From Gloeophyllum trabeum ATCC 11539 (Eukaryota > Basidiomycota > Agaricomycetes > Gloeophyllales > Gloeophyllaceae): a stretch of DNA of 64,000 nucleotides. Below the pieces are notes generated by a model. The model did no database searches. It was not told the DNA's origin and saw nothing but the letters and a program-made list of their open reading frames with translations. The position numbers and the translations under genes were made by a program. The stretch's first letter is position 1. The number at the start of each line of letters is the position of its first letter. Location: NCBI RefSeq assembly GCF_000344685.1, contig NW_006920413.1, positions 521,013 through 585,012 of the forward strand, read 5' to 3'. Below, piece after piece: positions 11,281 through 22,979 of this stretch.

Positions 11281-12441
11281 GTTTGTCTGAGTGGCAGGCC
11301 AGAAATCTTTGCAAAATTCTGAGTGTTTTTGAATCCAGAATCATGGGGATTGACTGCACGCTTGCTGAGATATGGAGCCAGGAAGTTGGCATTTCAGGGT
11401 AAGAGTTCAGAGCTTTACACCAAAACCCCCTACTTCCAGGGCCCATATCTCTACAACCATGTATCATAGTCAATTGAGGTGTGCTTGGCATCAAAAGAAA
11501 TTTATGCTCTTTCCGGCCCTGGTAACCACAGCTTCATCAGGATAATAATGAAAAGTTGAAAATGGTACCCTTTGAGAAATGGACTCTGCATTATGACAGT
11601 TACTAATGTGATGCAAAAGAAGGTAAACTACATGTTTACACTTTAAACCAAAGGAAAAGATGAAGTCCTTCCCGAGATACAAGTCAATGAAGGGTGGTGC
11701 AATACTTTTGCACACCACTGTAAATCTAATAATTGGACCAGCCAATATGCCATAATAGCTCTCATAAGTGCAGGGCAAATATGGCAATCAAGGTAATGTG
11801 TGTCATAAATTTGAACTTCTGTGGGCCTCAGAAGGACATCCACGGTCTTCGAAAGCCTAGATGCAGCTCCATGCAAGGGTTTACAAGTCCCCAAAGGCTC
11901 AGGGCGGGACCTGGGAGGTCCAGTGACTGTGTAGAATGTCGTTGAAATGGCCCAAAATCTTGGCTGTATCAAAAAAGTCATGGGAAAAATAAGGTGACCT
12001 CATTTTTGGATGTTTCCAGCCTCCGTGAGTCCTGAACTCGGTTTCCCACCAAAAACGCGTGTTCGGTCAGAAATCAATTTGTTGCCTTTGCTTGCTCGGG
12101 ACTGTAGGTGCTCAGGGGGGCTGTTGATTAGAATCAAGTATCCCATCAATGGCCATCATACCGTCCCACCACCGTATTGTTGTAGCTCCTGGCCGCCATG
12201 ATTCGCACACGCCCTCTTCCTGATTCGCGAGGCGCATATACGCGCATATAACCCACACAACCCCAAACAACGCGCCTTCTCTCCTTCGCGCACACGCGCC
12301 GCGGGCTTCCATCCAAGCTGCCCATATGTGCACACCTACCGTAATGTACGAGAGTGTGATGCCGGGCTATGTATATCGGTTGCGAAGGGTATAAGGCCTT
12401 GAGAGGGACGGCCCACGCGTTCCCCACTCTGCCCCCCAGAG
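11281..12441. other. intergenic; solitary TIR relic near 12108-12143; GH92 promoter region
   Basis: No gene is recognised. At 12108-12143 a sequence reading inward as GATTCTAATCAACAGCCCCC is a solo end of the 10300-11280 family, with a small insertion after GGATA. The last 250 bases before the GH92 start contain GCGCATATA-type words but no clear core promoter that I can defend. Confidence 0.45.
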
Positions 12442-15400
12442 ATGCCTCGGCTTTGGAACGCTGCTGTCTGGCTGCTCGCCCTCGTCGCGGCGAGCGTGCG
12501 CGCGCAGCCCTCGCCCGACGTGCAGAAGAGGATCTCCGCCGCGATACGCGCCGCGGCGCACGCGAACGGCACTGCGAGCACAAACTACACCGCGTTCGTG
12601 AATCCGTTCATCGGGACAGGTGCGCATGCGGCTTGCTCCTCGTGTACGCGTTGATATCGAGGGCGGTGGGTAGATAACTACGGGGATGTATGGTGTGTAC
12701 TACTGTATCCTTGTGTCATAGTAGGAGTGGAATTGATGTGTGTTTCCATAAAGTCCAGGCGCCTCGGTGCCCTTCGGAATGGTCAGTTCATCCATTCCGT
12801 CAAGGACGCATGGAGTAACCCTCGACGTGCATGCAGGTCAAGTTCACGACCGACATGACCGGGTACGCCCCCGCCGGTGAGCATGCCCGCGCGCATATAT
12901 CGACTGAATATTAACGACGAACACGAAACCGCGCATGGCAGGGTACATTGTCGACCCCACACAGACCGTGCGCGGGCTCAGACCGTGCGCGGGCTCAGCC
13001 CGCTGCACGACAGCGGCACGGGCTCTTCGCTCGGTACGCCGGCCGTCCTGTGTCTCAGCGGGATGGGCGCACTTAACGAGCGCCACAGGGACGTACGGCA
13101 ACTTTGAGATCATGCCCCTCCTCTGCCCGGGCGGGTTCGACACCTGCACGACGCGCCTGCAGGACCGCGAGCGGTACCGGCTGAACAACACCGACGGTGC
13201 GTCCCTCCCTCCTTCCCTCCCTCCCGCACGCAGCTGAGACGGCCCTCCCCGCGCAGACGCGTACCCAGGCTACTTCTCGCTGACGCTGAACAACAGCATC
13301 AAGATGGAGGCGACGAGCACGCGGCGCGCGGGGCTCGAGCGCTTCGCGTTCCCGCCCGGGTCGGGCACGCCGTACTTTGTGCTCGACCTCGCGAACGACC
13401 TGCCCGCGAGCTTCGCGGGCGGGACGATGGATATCGATCCGGTTGCCGGGCGGATCACTATTGGGGGGTACTGGGGGTCGAGCTTCGGCCCGGGGATATA
13501 CAACTACCAGGCGTTCGCGTGCTATGACTTGTTGAACAACGGGAAGCAGAGATTGGACGAGTGGGGTGTGTGGACGGGAGACTCGTGCGTGCCCTCCCTC
13601 TTTTTTCGCTTTCCCCTCCCACCTAACCCTCCCCCCGCGCTACCCACCCGATAGGTACGGCCTCGACGCGAAAGGCCTCGGCCTCACGCACCTCAACCTC
13701 ACGCGCAACCTCATCGGGGGCACGCCCTACCAGTCTGGCGCGCTCTTCTCGTACGCCGACTCCCCTTCTGAAATCACCATCCGCGTCGGCGTGTCCTTCC
13801 GCTCCGCCGCGCAGGCGTGCGCGAACGCCGAGAGCGAGGTCGGTGACGCGAGCTTCGAGGAGATCGTGGAGCGGAGCCAGGGATTGTGGAACGAGTTGTT
13901 GGGGAGGGTGGAGATTGATGTGGCGGGGACGCCGGAGAATGTGACGGAGATGCTGTACAGTAGTTTGTATAGGAGCTTTTTGACGCCGGTGAGTGATGAA
14001 CATAGGTGAGGAGGGTGTGGCTGATGTGGGTGGGCAGAACAATGCGACGGATGAGACGCAGGGCGTGTTTGCGGATACGACGGCGCACTATTTCGACTCT
14101 TTGTACTGCAGGTGAGCCACTAGTCGATTATCACCCGCACTTTCTGAATCGTGGGCTGGGTAGCTGGGACACTGTAAGGATCCGCATTATATGGCAGGGA
14201 ATGATGATACTAAGAATCGGCGACAGTACCGCACCTTTTACCCGCTCATGTCGCTCCACTCCCCGGTCGAGTTCGCCCAGATCGTGGACAACTACATCGA
14301 CGGCTACCGCAAGATGGGCTGGATGCCCGAGTGCCGCGCCAATAACCTGCCAGGGTGGACTCAGGGAGGCGAGTAACCCTCTTGAATTCCCCTCTTCTGT
14401 CCTGGTCGGTTCCCTAAACCTGCATCCTGCGTCACGATTTTAGGATCCAGCGGAGACAATATAGTGGCGCACTTCGCTGTGACGTACCACGACGAGGCGC
14501 AAGCGCTCGGGATCGACCTGCAGGAGCTGTACGCGGCGATGGTGGCGGACGCGCAGGTCAACCCGCCGGAGTGGAATACGCTGGGCCGGCAGGTTAACGT
14601 GTACAAGTGCGTTTGATGACGATATCGGGACTCCCCCGGGTAAATGCTGAAGGTTTGGGTATATTGATAGGGAATATGGATACGTGCCGTTCGCGGTGCT
14701 TGACACGGCCAGCACTGGGCGGCAGACGCGCGAGGGGAGCAGAACACTGGAGGTATGCTCTCTTTCGCAGTCTTCGAGCGCGGTTCGATTGTTCACCCTT
14801 GATCCTAGTACGCCTTCGAAGACTTTGGTCTCCGCCAAGTCGCACAGCTCCTCAACAAAACCGAGGACGAGGCCTACTACACGAACCGCTCCTTAGCAAG
14901 TCCCGAGCTTCCGAGTCAGATTCATGATGCTTACAAATTGCACCATAGTGGTACCGAAACGTCTGGGATCCTAACGTCGTCAGCGACGGCTTCAAAGGTA
15001 TACCACGACTCAACCTCGTGCATGCGATGCAGCACTGATACGAGACGGGCAGGCTTCTCCCAGAAGCGCTACTCGAACGGCACGTTCAAGTATACGAACC
15101 CGACCACCTGCTCCCCTCAGGACAACGTCACCACCGAGTGTTCGCTCCAGGCCGACAACGTGAACGGCTTCTACGAGTCCTCGTCGTGGGAGTACAGCTG
15201 GTTCGCGCCGCATGATACGGCCCACCTGGTTACCCTCATGGGAGGCAATGTAAGCATACTGTGTTGAATTTTGTTCGTGAGATGACGAGGTCGTGCAGGA
15301 AACCTTTATCAACCGTTTGGACCACTTCTTCGATGTCAGTCGCCGACGCCTTGAACAGAGTATGGATCCTAGATGCTGACCTTCCTATTCAAGGCTGGGT

Positions 15401-16100
15401 ATTATCTCGCTGGAAATGAGCCGTCCTTCCAGGTATGTCTTCAATGACCACTACACGTATCTTGCGATACTAAGATTTTCGTAGACGCCCATTGGCTATC
15501 ACTATGCCAATCGGCCCACGCTGTCCGTCGACCGCGTTCGCCAAGTGGTCTTCGAGAACTTCGGCATAAGTAGGTCACTATGCGCGTGGTGTGTGCTGTG
15601 TAATTGACGGATTGTGCAGCTCCCGCCGGTCTACCCGGTAATGACGACCAGGCTGCGATGGCCACACTTCTGTCGTTCCATCTTCTAGGGCTCTATCCCG
15701 GTAAGGATGGTTCGTGTGCTAATACTCAACGAGGAAGACTAACCTGTATGCAGTGCCCTCCTCCACTGAACTCCTGATTCTCTCGCCCTTCGTCCCAAAG
15801 TACACCATCCACAACCCATACCTAAACGTCAGCACAACAGTCACCGTGAAGAATTACGACCCCCAGTCAGTCGCAAACCCCATACCTGATGGAGCATCTG
15901 CCTATGTCAAGAGCGTCACAGTCAACGGAAAGGAGACCGAATCAAGGTGTCACTTCGACTTCTACGACACCTTCAAGATAGGCGCAGACATCGTCATAGA
16001 ACTCACCGCGGACAAGGATGCTGCCGACAATTGTGCCGGCTCGGTACCACAGTCGATCTCTACTGGAGGCTTCGCGTCAGCGAGACAAATAAGCCGATAA
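12442..16100 (+). CDS. GH92 alpha-mannosidase, secreted, 20 exons (frameshifted in this assembly)
   Basis: Exons: 12442-12619, 12759-12781, 12837-12876, 12942-13033, 13089-13196, 13257-13584, 13655-13988, 14038-14111, 14164-14173, 14227-14368, 14444-14606, 14671-14752, 14809-14895, 14949-14997, 15053-15249, 15299-15334, 15394-15432, 15485-15569, 15620-15700, 15754-16100. Without the 17-bp duplication at 12965-12998 they give 825 aa, normal for the family. GH92 enzymes are calcium-dependent exo-alpha-mannosidases acting on N-glycan mannose. A signal peptide is visible (WNAAVWLLALVAASVRAQ), then VNPFIGTG, ASVPFGMV, SPLHDSGTG, CSWDTFRTFYPL, the WTQGGSSGDN segment and LPGNDDQAAM, which holds the conserved acidic pair of the catalytic site. 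Introns 10 and 13 use GC donors and exon 9 is only 10 nt. The duplication breaks the frame in exon 4, so this copy is either non-functional or mis-assembled. Confidence 0.9.
12965..12998. repeat. 17-bp tandem duplication inside GH92 exon 4
   Basis: ACCGTGCGCGGGCTCAG occurs at 12965-12981 and again, identical, at 12982-12998. One copy gives the expected reading TVRGLSPLHDSG; two copies shift the frame by 17 nt. No GT-AG intron of plausible length removes exactly one copy. Confidence 0.9.
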
Positions 16101-16240
16101 CACTGCGACAGACAAGGACAACATTAGTAGTACAAGTACATGCACCCTGTACAATATGTAACAGGAGAGTACAACAGAGACCGTAACAAACCATCATAAC
16201 CAAACCTTTACGGTACGAAATGTCAAGAAAGAAAGAAAAG

Positions 16241-18424
16241 CTAACTGTTCCGAAAGTCCGGCAAGTCCGATGGGAGCTCTTCCTCAGGGATATCGACTAT
16301 CAACACGCCCGGATTACTTGGATCAACGCGTGTGGGGAAATGGTTGCTGTCAAGGCAAGGATGAGGACCGACAATAAAAGGACACAAGATGAGCAGAACG
16401 CACCTTTGCAGATGTTTCAGCAGGGCCATCTTGAGGACAGGCATCTTATTCACGGAATGGTTTCCGCGGCCCGTGATTACACGCACTTCGCGCGCGTCCG
16501 TCACCAAGGCCTCACGAACAGCTTTCTCGGTCTCTCGGACAGCTTCCGGAACCCTCAGCCGATGCACGTCTATCGTCCGCGTTGGCAAGGGCGTTTGGTT
16601 GTGTGCTGTGATATGTCAAGACGCAGTCCATTACTGAGACGGGAACTGACAGGACTTACCAAGGAAGTATCTCCTCGCAGCTTTCTGGTGCAACTTCCTG
16701 ATCCTCTCATCAGCTTGTTCAATCTGATATTTATACAGCAGCGCGAGATTCGGTCTCCCCTCATCAAGCGCCTCCTGCCGTTCCCTCCTCAGCCTATCCC
16801 GCTCCCTCTCTTCCGCGAGCGCCTGGTCCCGGAGCAAGTCCGCCCTGGCGATGATAGAGTTTCTCGAGCCGCCCGAAAGTGGCGAGGGGCCGGGCGACGC
16901 TGTCGCAGTGGTGAGATGCGTAGGACTGCGCTCCGGCCGTTGCGACGGCTGGGAAGGTATCGACTCCATGTAGCTGGCCTGCTCCGGCTGGGAGGGCTGA
17001 GAAGGGATCGTCTCTATGTAGCTGGCGCGCTCTTTGAAGGGAGGGGGAGGGGTGCCGAGGTTGTCCCAGCCTTCGCCGAAGAGATCGAAGTCGGGGTTGA
17101 ATCGTACGGGAGCGGGTAAGTGAGGAAGGTCGGTCTGTAGTCGTGACGTGGACGCGACAGGCTGGTTCTCCTCGTCTTCAGGATACCTCTCTCCAGGAAA
17201 CCGCTCTCTAGCCTTCTCGTCAGGATACTCGTTGCTTGGAGCAGGCTTTTTGATGAGCTCTTCCTCTGACGTGCTGGGAAGATCGGGGATGTTGCGTAAG
17301 TTTGAGATGGGAACGGGGGTCAGCTCTGGCACTTGCTTCGCTTCCGGCGCTCGCACTCTGAGCGACGGTTGGGACTCGCTGCGTTGGCGCTCCATGTCCG
17401 GGATGTCGTGCAATGGAGGCATTTGAACATGAACATATTCGCGATCCGGTTCAGCGGGAGGATGGATCGAGGACGCGGGTCTACTAGGCGGAGCGTTGCG
17501 GCGTTCGGGTTCCTCTACGGGATGAATTTCGGGGATGTCACCAATAGGAGGGACGTCGACTGGTGTCGGTTCTGGGCGCTCGATCTCCCAGTCGTTCGGC
17601 GGAGAAATAATGGGCGGAGGGATCGAAGAAGGACCAGCAACAGGAGGGAGCGCAGACATGCTAGTAGTTGGGGTACGATCTGGGTCTGGGCCTGGTAACC
17701 GCACCAGTTCGTTCTCGAGAGGTGGGGTCATCATCGAGGACGGGAAGATTCTGAGGACAGGCGTCTCCTCCTGAGACGGCCCATCCGCAGAAGGCGGGGA
17801 AGGGCCAGGCGTAGACGTATCCGTGGGTAGATCGTTATGCACCGAGCTGCTCTCCGAGCCCGTATCGGTATATTGACCTGGGACATGACGGCGTGGCGGG
17901 GACGTAACTACCGGTACAGCACCGGGCGGGGGTATGGGCACAGGCGGCGTAGAAGACGTTTGCGAGGGCGTCGTCGTGATCGTGTAGAAGCGGACCCTGG
18001 ACGGCACGGGCGGCTTTGGGAGGGGGATGGGGGGAATCGGTAAACGCACGGCGGGGACGGCGAGACGCTTAACGGCGCGACGAACCCTGCGGTACCGCCG
18101 GTACACAAACTTGGCGAGATATTCATACCACGTCTTGCGTGTCCCGAGGTCGGCAAGCATCATCGTCAGGCTCGCCCACATGAGTGTTATGGCCAGCCTC
18201 GGCAGGTTGGTCGTGACGATGAGGTCGACGAAGACGCGGAAGCCGAACGCGACGTACGGATCCCAGGAGAGCGGCGTCTTGTCCAGAAAGTGGTGCAGGA
18301 CGGCGCCCTCCCACAGCCCGACGAGCGTCCCGGTGAGCTTGACATTGTGGCGGCTCCCGTAGTCGACGACGACGCGCAGACCGAGCCCGAGGCCTATCGC
18401 GAGCAGGTTTTCCATAGAAGACAT
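16241..18424 (-). CDS. membrane-anchored Smr-domain protein with DUF1771
   Basis: Exons 18424-16660 and 16605-16241 (54-nt intron, donor GTAAGT, acceptor CACAG) give 709 aa. Residues 1-95 are hydrophobic, with up to four membrane segments (AIGLGLGLRVVV, GLWEGAVLHHF, VFVDLIV, ITLMWASLTMML). About 130-510 is Pro/Ser/Glu-rich and probably disordered, with many PPLHDIPD-like motifs. About 520-590 is a basic-acidic coiled helix typical of DUF1771 (RADLLRDQALAEERERDRL). After the splice comes the Smr domain: TIDVHRLRVPEAV, then VITGRGNHS and a C-terminal GVLIVDIPEE. Smr domains bind or cleave nucleic acid in MutS2-like and ribosome-quality-control proteins. The membrane domain recurs in the gene at 20713-22504. 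The 3' end converges on the GH92 gene 140 bp away. Confidence 0.85.
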
Positions 18425-18719
18425 CAGAGCAGAGGCATTTTTTACAGCAAGAAAGGCGATAAGACAGGTCGTACAGAGTTATGTCGTATACATACACGAG
18501 GCCGTCGATGAGCGCCGTCTTTACTGTACCATCATGAGCGTTCCGGGGTAAGATGCTTGCCTCATGAAACCGTGGGTACCGCAACGGTTTATCGTGACGT
18601 CTCCCGAGTTGGTCACAGTGCAGATGGTGGCGGTAGAATTACAGGTGTACTATGTCTACAACGATAAAATTACAGGAAAGCGAATACAGACGATAGAAAG
18701 ACATCAGTACGACCGAAAA

Positions 18720-20266
18720 CTAAATGAGCTTCGCCTCTCGCTTCGCCTGCCCAACCTGAGCCAGCCTATGACTCCGGAGCGTCATATGTGCGTTGCCTTG
18801 GGTAGCCCCCTTTTTGCCGGCTGCAGCACCTGAAGGAACCGCAGGTGTGGGAACAGGCAGGTTTGTCTGCGAGAGCGCTATCCGCGTCTCATCCGATGAG
18901 AACCCAGGTATCCTAATATTGTGGTTCCGTTCTGAGCATAGCGGTCAGCATCAGCGATAGACATCGCCACATAGAAGAATGGTAACCTAGATGGAGTTGC
19001 AGGTCTCGGACCTCCAGCGTGTCACCACCGCGATGCTTGGCTAGTCGGCAGCCAAAGTTCGTCACCGAGTCGATGAATTCGTCCGCGATATCGAGCAGCA
19101 GCTGCGACCAAACCATCAATGGGAGACCGGACCAAGGACATGACACAGGAACTCACATCTTCAACCTCAGGCTCGATCTTGACATTGGGATCTATACTCG
19201 ACACCAGATCCTGAATCGACCTCCGCATACTTTGGTCGGCTGGTGTGCTCCGTTTCCTCGAGCGCGTATCATCCATATTCAAGACGGTCGTATCGTCCCC
19301 CGTGCGCGCGATCTGAGCAGGGGTGCCTGTAGCAAGAACAGCGAAGAAGTCAACGCTATTACTGAAACAACATTTCCGCCGCAATAACGTACCTGCAACC
19401 CTTCCACCAGCAATACCTCCCGTCAACGTCGGTCGCCCCTGCTGAGCCTGCGGCCATTGCACCGGCCCGGGGTTAGTCGTATTTATTGACGGACTCGGCG
19501 CAGGTGAACTGCTGTCTTGGGTCGGGGGCGGAGTCAACATGGGGTCTACAGAGAACGACTTGAGGCCCGGCTGAAACGATGCGTTGGTAAGACACGTAGC
19601 CACGCAGGATGTGCTGCCAAGTTCTTAGCCACCTTGTTAGCGGGCCCTGGTGTCGGCGCGCTGACCGACGGTTGTGAGGGGGCTGCGCCATTGAGGACTT
19701 GTTGTGGGGCTTTCGAGCGGTGCTCGTCTGCGTATGCCTTCAACTGTGGGTACCGACGCAAAAGTTCGGCGATAGCATCAGCGCTGAACGGCATAACAGC
19801 AAAGACGGGCGGGGGAGGGACAAGAGATGGACGTGTGGAACACAAGCAGACGTTGAACAGTCTCTTATAACGAAGTCTCGAGCTACATCGTGGCCGCGCC
19901 ACGCTAGAGTCAAGACAAAGGAACGAAACAAGACATCGCGCTTCGATCAGCTATAAAGCCCACCGCGTGCCTAGCGGCGCGGCGTGACCTCCCCCGGCCA
20001 CAAACACAAGACACCGACTGCCCACGAACCTGCATAATCTGCGCCTGGTTCAGCTTCCCCTGCTTCGCGAGCTCGCCCAGCTGTGGCATATTCGCGAGCA
20101 AGAGCTGCGCTATGCGGTCGCCCGAGAGCGGCTCGCCCGTGTGCGTCTTGAACGCCTGGCCGAGCGCGGTCACGATGTTGTCCGTGGCAGCGCCGCCTAG
20201 GCCTGCCGGCACCGCATGCTGGGGCGGTCGTTGTTGTGAGGGCGAAGAGGCGTTGTTGGAAGCCAT
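18720..20266 (-). CDS. TAF12: TFIID/SAGA subunit TAF12 (histone fold)
   Basis: Exons 20266-20030, about 19863-19633, 19570-19393, 19326-19157, 19101-18987 and 18931-18720 give about 380 aa. The start of exon 2 is the only uncertain boundary (phase-0 acceptor ATAAG). The C-terminal histone fold is clear: [19 protein letters not shown], then [38 protein letters not shown] and [11 protein letters not shown], the strongly conserved TAF12 helix series that pairs with TAF4 in TFIID and with Ada1 in SAGA. The N-terminal half carries short helical repeats ([38 protein letters not shown]) and a Pro/Thr-rich linker. The intron inside the histone fold lies exactly between EVED and LLLD. It sits between two paralogous membrane-domain genes on the same strand. 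Confidence 0.92.
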
Positions 20267-20712
20267 AGCCAGAGCTCAAGGAAAGATACAGAGAGTGCGG
20301 TGGAGGACCGCGATCGTTGGTGTGGGCGCTCAGCGACACTCAATTCAACGCCAGCTGTGACGCGTGACTGAGTAAGCAGTAGCAGTCCGAATATTAGCCT
20401 CAGTGGTGTGAATATTCTGCAAGAAATTGTGGTATAGGAAGGCGCGCAATCTGTTGCAAGATTCTACTACTATATGCCATGATCTTGAAATGTACAGCTA
20501 AACAGCGAAAGCATCCATTGAAAGCGAAAACCAAACATGTGCCAGGTATAGCAAAGGGGGTCATCCAAAGGGCATAAAATATCGGATAACATTAACTGTA
20601 CATCAGCATGAATGCACGTTCCATGATATCCAAGTTGGTCATTATAAGTGAATCTCTAGCCGCCCCTGTAGATTATAATCAGCACTATTTGAACCTCCAG
20701 AACCTAAACGGC

Positions 20713-22504
20713 CTACTGTTTCCCTCCCCTCTTGTTCTTCCTCGACCCCTTCTTCTTTTTCTTCGCGATGCCGAAATCCTCCTCTTCCTCCTCCTCGTCC
20801 TTCTTCTTCCCCTCCTCCTCACCCGGAGCAGCCGGTGCCTCCGTAGCCGAAGGGGGAACAGTCTCACCGCCCTCCTCGCCCTCGCCCTCGCCGGGGGCAT
20901 TCATCATCTCCCATGCCGCATCATCTCCCTAAAGCACAATCATCAATCAACATCTACGGGAAAGGCATCATACCTACCTTCTCCTTCTCCCCCTCATCTC
21001 CCTTCGTCACCTCACTTCTATGTTCCTCGCCGCCCTGGAATCCCTGGAGCCCAAGACCCAGTGCGTCCCCGCCCGCGCCGAAGCTGAACGGTGGCGGCGG
21101 GCCCTCGGGCGGCGAGCTGAGGTCCTCGTCGGAGAACACCCCGTGCATGGGCGGTAGCTGGTATGTCATCGGCGGCGTCTGCAGCGGATCGAGCGGATCT
21201 GGCGACGCCACGCGCGACTCTGGCTCCTGCTCCTCTGGTTGCGATTGCCACCGCGGTTGCGGCTGCGGGACCTGCTTCGGGGCTATGGAAAACGCAGGAG
21301 ACCGGGGCATCTGCGGCGCAGTCCCCCGGGACGCGACGGACTGCGCTTTCCAGGGATTTGAGGAAGCGGGGACGGAGGAGGGCGCGACGATAGAGGGAGT
21401 CGCTACGGATGGTGCGAAGACCGAGGGTGCCCGGATGGAGGGCTCCCTGATTGAAGGGGCGACAACCGATGGTTCCTTGACTGAAGGGGCAACAATGGAA
21501 GGCTCCCTGACTGAGGGTCCAATCTCGGAAGGTTCTTTGACCGAGGAAGCCGCAATGGACGGCTCCTTCACCGAGGGGGCATATCTTGAGGGTTCCTTCA
21601 CCGAAGGCGCGACGACGGACGGTTCTCTCACCGACCGCGCGGCCACAGAAGGCGCTCTCTCAGATTTCGCAGCAACGGAACGAGCGGCGGCAGACGGAGC
21701 ACGTCGTATAGAAGGCGCTGCCTGGGACGCAGTATCGTGCTCATCACGGAGCCTATATTCTGGCCTCGCAGATTTCGTAGGGGACATTGCTTCGTAAACA
21801 TAATCGTGCGTCCGCTCGTGAACTGGGGGTGCTTGGGAGCGAGTGGGGGCGGCGCTCACGGTCGAGCCACGCTCAGAGTCGTTGTCCAGCGGGGTCAGCA
21901 GGATCTCGTTCTCCCCACCGGGAGGCACCTCCCACTGCCGGAAGTGCGCGGGACTTCCGCCGCCATACTCTGACTCTTGGTAGTCGGTGACGGTCGACGT
22001 CTCCGTGTACGCCCCGGGTACAGGCTGCGAAGTGATCCGGCGAGGCTGCCTGCGCACGCTGACCGACGAACCCGTCGTGCTAGACGCGGACGATTCCGCG
22101 TAATACCGCACACGCGAAGGTATGGTGGACGCAGTGGATACGAGGTAGTCGAGGGAGTATATGGCGCGTCGGGCTTCGCGATAGCAGCGGTAGACAATGC
22201 GGAGGACCACGTACGACAGGGCGGGCCACACATCTGCCAGCAGCATACCAAGCCCTGTCCATAGCAGTATTACTACCAGCCTCTGTGCATCGTCCGTCCA
22301 GAAGTAGTCAATAACGACTCGTAGCGCGTACGAAACATACGGGTCTAGAGAGCGGGAAGCGTGCGCTAGATGATGCAGAACGGCGCCCTCCCAAAGGCCA
22401 ATAAGGATTCCGGACAAAGTAGTATTTGAGCCCGCGACAAGGTTGATTAGGCCTCGCAGACCGAGGCCTAAGCCGATGGAAAAGATAGTTTCGACGGAAG
22501 TCAT
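20713..22504 (-). CDS. membrane-domain protein with decapeptide repeats and charged tail (paralogue of the Smr gene, no Smr domain)
   Basis: Exons 22504-20978 and 20928-20713 (49-nt intron, donor GTAGGT) give 580 aa. Residues 1-95 align with the N-terminus of the gene at 16241-18424 (GLGLGLR, GLWEGAVLHH, DPYV, LLAD in the same order). The rest differs: a Ser-rich linker, about eight tandem 10-residue repeats of the type VVAPSVKEPS, a Pro/Gln-rich stretch, and after the intron an acidic run (KKKDEEEEEEDFG) next to a basic end (KKKKKGSRKNKRGGKQ). There is no DUF1771 or Smr domain. Function unknown; a membrane anchor with a disordered, possibly phosphorylated cytoplasmic tail is the simplest reading. 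Confidence 0.8.
21380..21680 (-). repeat. 30-bp coding minisatellite (APSVKEPS decapeptides)
   Basis: On the minus strand the coding units read SVREPSVVAP, SVKEPSRYAP, SVKEPSIAAS, SVKEPSEIGP, SVREPSIVAP, SVKEPSVVAP and SIREPSIRAP, each 30 nt, with flanking diverged units. Substitutions fall mainly at the two or three residues between PS and the next PS/SS. Confidence 0.85.
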
Positions 22505-22979
22505 GAAGGAGGTAGCATGTTGCGGTCAACAGCCGACGCGCGCTAAACAAAGTTCAAGTTTGGTAAGTAGCTCTTTGTTCGGCCCCTTTTGTGCCCACAG
22601 ACGCAGTCTCCGCTGCGTTGGCTCTGCAAGGTGTCTGGTCATTCTACGAAAAATACCACAAGTATTCTGTCTGGCAAAACCTTCGAGTCTTTGGATCGCA
22701 GAGAGGGTGTCTCCCACAAATCCTCCAAAGGATCGATCGACATGTTGCAGCCTGACGGGATTTCACGCAGACGATCGCCGATTATGAAATTAGATCCGCC
22801 ACAACCTAGCTTCATCTCCTAAGGCATGTGAGTGAGAATGAAAGAATATTCGTCGATCTTGACTAAACGTATCATTGTGGCCGATCTAGGTAGGTACAGC
22901 AACGAATGTGAGAGCGCTCTCCCGGACTGGCAGCTTGATTGGTTTATGACATCGGTGAAGATCTTGTAGAGGTACAATG
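22505..22979. other. intergenic upstream of the membrane-domain gene
   Basis: No gene or repeat is recognised. It separates the 5' end of the minus-strand gene at 22504 from an F-box pseudogene. Confidence 0.4.
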
